Source: Anaeromyxobacter sp. PSR-1 (GTDB lineage Bacteria; Myxococcota; Myxococcia; Myxococcales; Anaeromyxobacteraceae). Taken from it: a stretch of DNA of 38,795 nucleotides. Each line of letters opens with the position of its first letter. Positions within the stretch are counted from its first letter, which is position 1. The DNA lies in contig NZ_BAZG01000026.1 of NCBI RefSeq assembly GCF_000964525.1, forward strand, positions 1 to 38,795. The letters run 5' to 3'. The notes below the pieces were generated by a model. It had not been told where the DNA came from and made no database searches. It saw nothing but the letters and a program-made list of their open reading frames with translations. A program made the translations under genes and the position numbers. This document shows, piece by piece, positions 34,692 to 38,795 of this stretch.

Positions 34692-36929
34692 CTACCGCGC
34701 CCCGCGCCCGCTCGTGATCCGGAAGATCTCGGCGATCACGCCGCCGGCCGTGTTCGCGCCGCCCACCCCCGCGCCCTGCACCACCAGCGGCCGCTCGGCG
34801 TGGCGGGCGGTGGTGAACGCGACGTGGGCCTCGACGCCCACCAGCCGCGCCAGCGGGTGATCGAGCGCCACCGCCTCCGGCCCGACCCGCGCCTCGACCC
34901 GGCCGCCCTCCCCGACCGCCACGCGCGCCACGTAGCGCAGGACCTTGCCCTCGCGGCGCAGCCGCTCGACCTGCGCGGCCATCGCCTCGTCGTGCCCGCG
35001 CAGCGCCGCGATGAGCGCGTCGGGCGTGCCGGGCGCGAGCAGCGCCGGCGGCACGAACGGCTCGACCTCGACGTCCTCCAGCGCCAGCGTCGCGCCCAGC
35101 TCGCGCGCCAGGATGAGCGCCTTGCGGGCGGAGTCCACGCCGGACAGGTCGTCGCGCGGGTCGGCCTCGCAGTAGCCGAGCCCCATGGCCCAGCGCGCCG
35201 CCAGCGACAGCGGCGTCCCGCGCGCGAGCTCGGTGCAGAGGTAGCCCAGCGTGCCCGACAGCGAGCCCTCGACGCGCTGCACCCGGTCGCCGGTCCGGAC
35301 CAGGCGCCGCAGCGTCCCGATCACCGGCAGGCTCGCGCCCACCGCGGTGTCGTAGTGCCAGTGGCGGTGGTGCTGGCGGCGCGCGGCCCGCAGCGCCTCC
35401 AGCCGCCGGGGCGCGACCGCCAGGGGCCGCTTGTTGGAGGCGATGACGTCGATGCCGCGCCGGAACGCCTGCTCGTAGACGTCCTCCATGCCGTCGGCCG
35501 CGGTGAGGTCCACCAGCACCGGCCGCGGGAGCGCCGCGAGCCGGTCGAGCAGGGCCGGCGCCGAGTGCGGGTCCACCGGGCCGGTGGCCGGGGCGGCGGA
35601 GAGCGCCTCCTCCCAGCGCGCCAGGTCCAGGCCGCGCGGGTCGAGCACGGTGGCCCGCGTGTCCGCCACGCCCACCACCCGCAGCAGCACGTCGTAGTCG
35701 CGCTCCAGCTCGGTGCGCTGCACCCGGATCTGCTCGAGCAGCTCGCGCCCGACCTTGCCCTTCCCGAGCACGAGCAGCGACAGGCCGCGCTCGGCGAAGG
35801 CCTGCTCGCCCGGCGCGGCGGGCGCCGCCGCGGCGGCGGCGACGGGGCGGCCGCGGAAGTCGGCCACCATCTCGTTCAGCCGGTCCACGTCGATGAGGAA
35901 CGCGTCGTGCCCGTGCGGCGAGTCCATCACCGCCAGCCGCGCGCCCGGGACCAGCATGGCCACCTCGCGCTGCTCCCAGGGCCAGTAGAGGACGTCCGAG
36001 TCGATCGACACCACCAGCGTCGGCTGCCGGACGCCGCGCAGGACCTCCTCGAAGTCGCCGCGGCCGCGGGACACGTCGTGCGTGTCCATGGCGCGGGTGA
36101 GCGTGACGTAGGTGGCCGGGTCGAAGCGGTCCACCAGCTGCTTGCCCTGGTAGCGGAGGTAGCTCTCGACCGCGAACAGGTCCTCGGTCTGCGGCCGGCG
36201 CCCGAAGCGCTCCTCGAAGGACGGCTGGCTCCGGTAGGACAGCATCGCCATCATCCGCGCAGCGCCCAGGCCGGCCACCGGCGGGTGGTCGGCGTCGTAG
36301 CGCCCGTCCTTCCAGCGCGGGTCGGCGTAGATGGCCTGCCGCTGCGCCTCGGAGAGCCCGATGCACCAGGCCGAGTGGCGCGCGGTCGAGGCCACGAACA
36401 CCACCGACTCGACCAGCTCGGGGTAGAGCAGCGCCCACTCCAGCACCTGCATGCCGCCCAGCGAGCCGCCGACCGCCATGCGGACGCGGCGCACGCCGAG
36501 CCCGTCGATCAGGGCGCGCTGCACGCGCACCATGTCGCGGATGGTGATGGCCGGGAACGCGCCGTGCCACGGCGCGCCGGTGGCCGGGTCGATCGAGGTC
36601 GGCCCGGTGGTGCCGTAGCAGCTCCCCAGGATGTTGGAGCAGACGATGAAGTCGCGCCCGGGGTCGAGCGCGCGGCCCGGGCCGAACATCTGCGTCCACC
36701 ACAGGTCGGCGTCGGCCGAGCCGGTCAGCGCGTGGCAGACCACCACCGCGTTGCCGCCGTCGGCGTCGAGCGTCCCCCAGGTGCGGTACCCGACCGTCAC
36801 GCCCGGCAGCGCGCCGCCCAGCTCCAGCGGGAACGGGCCGGGGATCTGGAACGAGCGGGTCTCCGGGGAGACGAAGGCGGCGCGCCCGGCGGCCGCGGTC
36901 GCGCCGGCGCTGCCGTTGCGGTGGGTCAT
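34692..36929 (-). CDS. metX: Fused homoserine O-acetyltransferase / homoserine dehydrogenase
   Basis: A 745-residue two-enzyme fusion. Residues about 20-365 are a MetX alpha/beta hydrolase-fold acetyltransferase: [14 protein letters not shown], the nucleophile in GGSLGGMQ (Ser156), Asp312 in [13 protein letters not shown], and His341 in HGHDAFL. An Ala-rich linker (363-376) leads to a homoserine dehydrogenase from about 382 to 745: Rossmann motif [10 protein letters not shown] (385-394), [36 protein letters not shown] and [10 protein letters not shown]. The first domain acetylates homoserine for methionine synthesis, and the second makes homoserine from aspartate semialdehyde, so product of one is substrate of the other. 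No aspartokinase or ACT domain is attached. The ATG at 36929 has no ribosome site. Confidence 0.95.
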   Translation of the reverse strand: MTHRNGSAGATAAAGRAAFVSPETRSFQIPGPFPLELGGALPGVTVGYRTWGTLDADGGNAVVVCHALTGSADADLWWTQMFGPGRALDPGRDFIVCSNILGSCYGTTGPTSIDPATGAPWHGAFPAITIRDMVRVQRALIDGLGVRRVRMAVGGSLGGMQVLEWALLYPELVESVVFVASTARHSAWCIGLSEAQRQAIYADPRWKDGRYDADHPPVAGLGAARMMAMLSYRSQPSFEERFGRRPQTEDLFAVESYLRYQGKQLVDRFDPATYVTLTRAMDTHDVSRGRGDFEEVLRGVRQPTLVVSIDSDVLYWPWEQREVAMLVPGARLAVMDSPHGHDAFLIDVDRLNEMVADFRGRPVAAAAAAPAAPGEQAFAERGLSLLVLGKGKVGRELLEQIRVQRTELERDYDVLLRVVGVADTRATVLDPRGLDLARWEEALSAAPATGPVDPHSAPALLDRLAALPRPVLVDLTAADGMEDVYEQAFRRGIDVIASNKRPLAVAPRRLEALRAARRQHHRHWHYDTAVGASLPVIGTLRRLVRTGDRVQRVEGSLSGTLGYLCTELARGTPLSLAARWAMGLGYCEADPRDDLSGVDSARKALILARELGATLALEDVEVEPFVPPALLAPGTPDALIAALRGHDEAMAAQVERLRREGKVLRYVARVAVGEGGRVEARVGPEAVALDHPLARLVGVEAHVAFTTARHAERPLVVQGAGVGGANTAGGVIAEIFRITSGRGAR

Positions 36930-36938
36930 GGAGCGCGG

Positions 36939-36968
36939 AGGGTATCGGCGGCCGATCGGGGGTGTCAA
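36939..36968 (-). promoter_or_regulatory. Promoter of metX-hom, placed for a leaderless mRNA
   Basis: On the minus strand a perfect TTGACA (36968-36963) is followed after 18 bp by TACCCT (36944-36939). The start codon is only 9 bp beyond the -10, so transcription should begin within about three bases of the ATG at 36929. The bases before the ATG contain no Shine-Dalgarno sequence, which fits a leaderless message. Confidence 0.55.
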
Positions 36969-37248
36969 GGCGGCGGCGGCCCGCCGCCGCGCACGCGGCG
37001 ACGGCCGGGGACGGTCGGCGCGCGCGGCGCGCTCGAGCGGCCGCCGCCGCCTGCACCGCGAGTCGATGACACGCGCCCGGCGGACTCGGCGCGGCCCCGC
37101 CGCCGCGACCCCCCGGGTGGCCGGCGCTGCGCCGATTTCATGGTGGAGGGTGGCCACCGCACGCCGGGTGAAGCATCACCCCCCGAAGGGCGCGCCGCGC
37201 CCGGCGCGATCGCGCGGGAAACGCCTGACGCCCGGGACCTGACGCGTT

Positions 37249-37262
37249 GGCCCCGACCTTGC
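37249..37262 (+). promoter_or_regulatory. Sigma54-type promoter upstream of the second activator
   Basis: GGCCCCGACCTTGC has GG (37249-37250) and GC (37261-37262) spaced by exactly 10 bp, within TTGGCCCCGACCTTGCT, a good match to the sigma54 consensus. The start would be near 37274, about 45 nt before the ATG at 37319. This suggests self-control or a cascade of sigma54 activators. Confidence 0.6.
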
Positions 37263-37318
37263 TCTGGCGCCAGCCGAGCGACGCGCCTCCCAGCGTCGCA
37301 CGGGAGGAAGCCATCGCC

Positions 37319-38578
37319 ATGACGACGAACGCCAGCCACGGGCCGGACGCAGCGCCGCAGGATCACCACCACGGCCTGGTGTTCGGGCCCGGCAGCCCGC
37401 TCGGCGCGCTGGTGCGGACCTGCGAGCGCATCGCGCGCAGCGACGCGACGGTGCTGCTCACGGGCGAGACCGGCACGGGCAAGGAGGTGTTCGCCCGCGC
37501 CATCCACGCGAGCAGCCCGCGCGCGAGCCGGCCCCTCGTCCCGGTGAACTGCGGCGCCATCCCCGAGGCGCTGCTCGAGAGCGAGCTGTTCGGCCACGTG
37601 CGCGGCGCGTTCACCGGCGCGATGGCGTCGCGGCGCGGGCGCGTGGCGGCCGCCGAGGGCGGCACGCTGTTCCTGGACGAGGTCGGCGAGCTCCCGCTGG
37701 CGCTCCAGGTGAAGCTGCTGCGCGTGCTGCAGGAGCGCACCTACGAGCCGGTGGGCTCCACCGAGGCGGTCCCCGCCGACTTCCGCCTGGTCGCCGCGAC
37801 GAACCGCGATCTCTCCGCCGAGGTGACCGCCGGCCGCTTCCGCCGCGACCTCTACTACCGCCTGCTGGTCTGCCCGCTGGAGATCCCGCCGCTCCGCGCC
37901 CGGAAGGGCGACGCGCTGCGCCTGTTCCAGCACTTCTGGGCCGCGCGCGGCGAGCGTCGTCCCATCGAGCCCGCGGTGGCGGAGGCGCTCACCGCGTACG
38001 ACTGGCCGGGCAACGTCCGCGAGCTGGAGAACCTGGTCGAGCGGCTCTCGGTCTGCGCCGAGGGCTCCGTCATCCGCGCGGCCGACCTCCCCATCGCGCT
38101 GCGCTGCCGGCGCGCCAACGACGCGACGCGCGCGCTCGCCGTCCCCGGCGCCCCTGCCCCGGAGGCCGCGGCCGTCCCGGCGGTCCCGGCCGCCGTCACC
38201 CTCCCGGCGCCGGCCCCGGAGCCGGTCCCGTCCGGCGACGCGCCCGGCACCGCCGCCGAGGACGCGCCCCTCACCGCCGGCGCACCCGCCGCGCTCGGCG
38301 AGGGGATCGACCCGGCGCTGCTGCGCGCGCTCACCACCGAGGACGCGCCCCCGCCCGCCGAGCCGAGCTTCGCCGCGGGCCGGCCGGTGGACCTCCCGGG
38401 CCTGCTGCGCCGGCTGGAGGACGCGTACATCACGGCCGCGCTGGCCCGCACCGGCGGCAACAAGAAGGCGGCGGCCGACCTGCTTGGCCTCCAGCGCACC
38501 ACGCTCGTCGAGAAGCTGCGCCGCCGCAGCCGCGAGGCGGGCGGCACGGCGCCGCTCGCCCACGCCGCCCAGGCCTGA
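37319..38578 (+). CDS. Sensorless sigma54-dependent activator (AAA+-Fis)
   Basis: A 419-residue protein from the ATG at 37319 with GGAGGA upstream. After a short His/Pro-containing N-terminus it goes straight into the AAA+ domain: GETGTGKE (49-56), GAFTGA loop (96-101), LFLDEVGEL (117-125), [17 protein letters not shown]. There is no receiver, GAF or PAS domain. A long Ala/Pro-rich linker (about 255-365) separates it from a Fis-type helix-turn-helix at the C-terminus ([20 protein letters not shown]), a form common in FleQ/FlrC-type flagellar activators. Activity is therefore probably controlled by its level or a partner protein. A sigma54-type promoter lies upstream and a small secreted protein gene follows 6 bp later. 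The target genes are not known. Confidence 0.9.
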   Translation: MTTNASHGPDAAPQDHHHGLVFGPGSPLGALVRTCERIARSDATVLLTGETGTGKEVFARAIHASSPRASRPLVPVNCGAIPEALLESELFGHVRGAFTGAMASRRGRVAAAEGGTLFLDEVGELPLALQVKLLRVLQERTYEPVGSTEAVPADFRLVAATNRDLSAEVTAGRFRRDLYYRLLVCPLEIPPLRARKGDALRLFQHFWAARGERRPIEPAVAEALTAYDWPGNVRELENLVERLSVCAEGSVIRAADLPIALRCRRANDATRALAVPGAPAPEAAAVPAVPAAVTLPAPAPEPVPSGDAPGTAAEDAPLTAGAPAALGEGIDPALLRALTTEDAPPPAEPSFAAGRPVDLPGLLRRLEDAYITAALARTGGNKKAAADLLGLQRTTLVEKLRRRSREAGGTAPLAHAAQA

Positions 38579-38584
38579 GGGCGC

Positions 38585-38795
38585 GTGACGGCCCCCGCCG
38601 CGCTCCTGGCGCTCGCCCTCGCGGCGCCGCCCCCGCTCGCGCTCACCGTCTCGGCCGAGCGCATCGCGCTCCCGGCCGCGGCCGCCCCGGTGCGACTCGA
38701 GGCCCGCCCGCTGGAGCACAGGGTGTCGCTGCGCGTGCCGGCCGCCGCGACGGCGGCGCTGGCCCGCCGCCTGCGCGGCGCGTCGCGGCTCTGCC
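38585..38795 (+). CDS. Start of a putative exported protein (partial)
   Basis: A frame from a GTG at 38585, 6 bp after the activator stop, stays open to the end of the window (70 codons). The N-terminus is a likely signal peptide (VTAPAALLALALAAPPPLALT), followed by an Ala/Arg/Leu-rich segment. There is no recognisable domain in the visible part. A clear ribosome site is not present, so the start is uncertain. Tight spacing suggests co-transcription with the sigma54 activator. Confidence 0.5.
   Translation, partial: MTAPAALLALALAAPPPLALTVSAERIALPAAAAPVRLEARPLEHRVSLRVPAAATAALARRLRGASRLC

Larger units (their letters stand above)
36930..37318. other. Divergent regulatory gap between metX-hom and the activator
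   Basis: A 389-bp gap, extremely GC-rich in its left half. It holds the minus-strand metX promoter near its left end and a plus-strand sigma54-type promoter near its right end. Between them are the palindrome GGTGGCCACC (37149-37158) and the hairpin GGGTGA-AGCA-TCACCC (37166-37181), about 90-125 bp upstream of the sigma54 start and so possible activator sites. I looked for a SAM, SAH or cobalamin riboswitch upstream of metX and saw none that I could support. Confidence 0.45.

Noticed and set aside
36930-37318. Possible riboswitch upstream of metX-hom
   Set aside because: I compared the hairpins by eye with SAM-I, SAM-II, SAH and cobalamin patterns and found no conserved core. The promoter also leaves almost no 5' leader. 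A covariance-model search with a significant hit upstream on the minus strand would reverse this.

Overview
The window is very GC-rich (roughly 70-75% by eye), with dense, often translationally coupled genes and many GTG or TTG starts. It suggests a myxobacterium of the Anaeromyxobacter type. Support for this: a multihaem cytochrome / FeS / NrfD membrane redox operon, quinol-dependent nitric oxide reductase, hemerythrins, two sigma54 activators, ergothioneine genes and a fused MetX-homoserine dehydrogenase. The genus is an inference from gene content and no marker gene is present. I found no rRNA, tRNA or CRISPR array.

Layout. 1-2.4 kb: the end of an MnmD-like methyltransferase, a YheT-type hydrolase, and a convergent membrane acyltransferase. 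2.5-5.8 kb (minus): a four-gene respiratory operon (tetrahaem cytochrome c, Tat lipoprotein with four FeS clusters, NrfD quinol subunit, small monohaem cytochrome c) behind an FNR-type box and ended by a large nested hairpin. 6-11.7 kb (minus): a CLC protein with two CBS domains, an MFS transporter and aminopeptidase N. 11.9-15.1 kb (plus): a zinc alcohol dehydrogenase and a long acyl-CoA dehydrogenase. 15.1-17.9 kb: two SDR oxidoreductases divergent from a TetR regulator, with two identical 20-bp operator-like palindromes between them.

18-23.9 kb is the accessory-looking part: an HNH endonuclease gene broken by two apparent 1-nt deletions, then a tightly coupled cassette of acyl-AMP ligase, acyl carrier protein and membrane acyltransferase, then an orphan membrane protein between 17-bp direct repeats, and an inverted pair of REP-like hairpins. 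The cassette is the best candidate here for an undescribed system: a carrier-protein-dependent acylation route ending at the membrane.

23.9-29.2 kb: egtB-egtD (ergothioneine), a membrane-anchored MutS-like ATPase, and methionine aminopeptidase with an N-terminal SEC-C zinc motif. 29.4-34.7 kb is a nitric oxide module: hemerythrin, quinol NO reductase and a second hemerythrin, with a clear sigma54 (-24/-12) promoter and a divergent GAF-AAA+-Fis activator resembling NorR. 34.7-38.8 kb: a MetX-homoserine dehydrogenase fusion with a promoter placed for leaderless mRNA, then a divergent sensorless sigma54 activator with its own sigma54-type promoter and the start of a secreted protein.

Two themes recur: anaerobic or nitrosative-stress respiration under FNR/sigma54-type control, and CoA- or ACP-linked acyl chemistry. 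Most of the transcription-unit ends examined carry long GC-rich hairpins without U-tracts.
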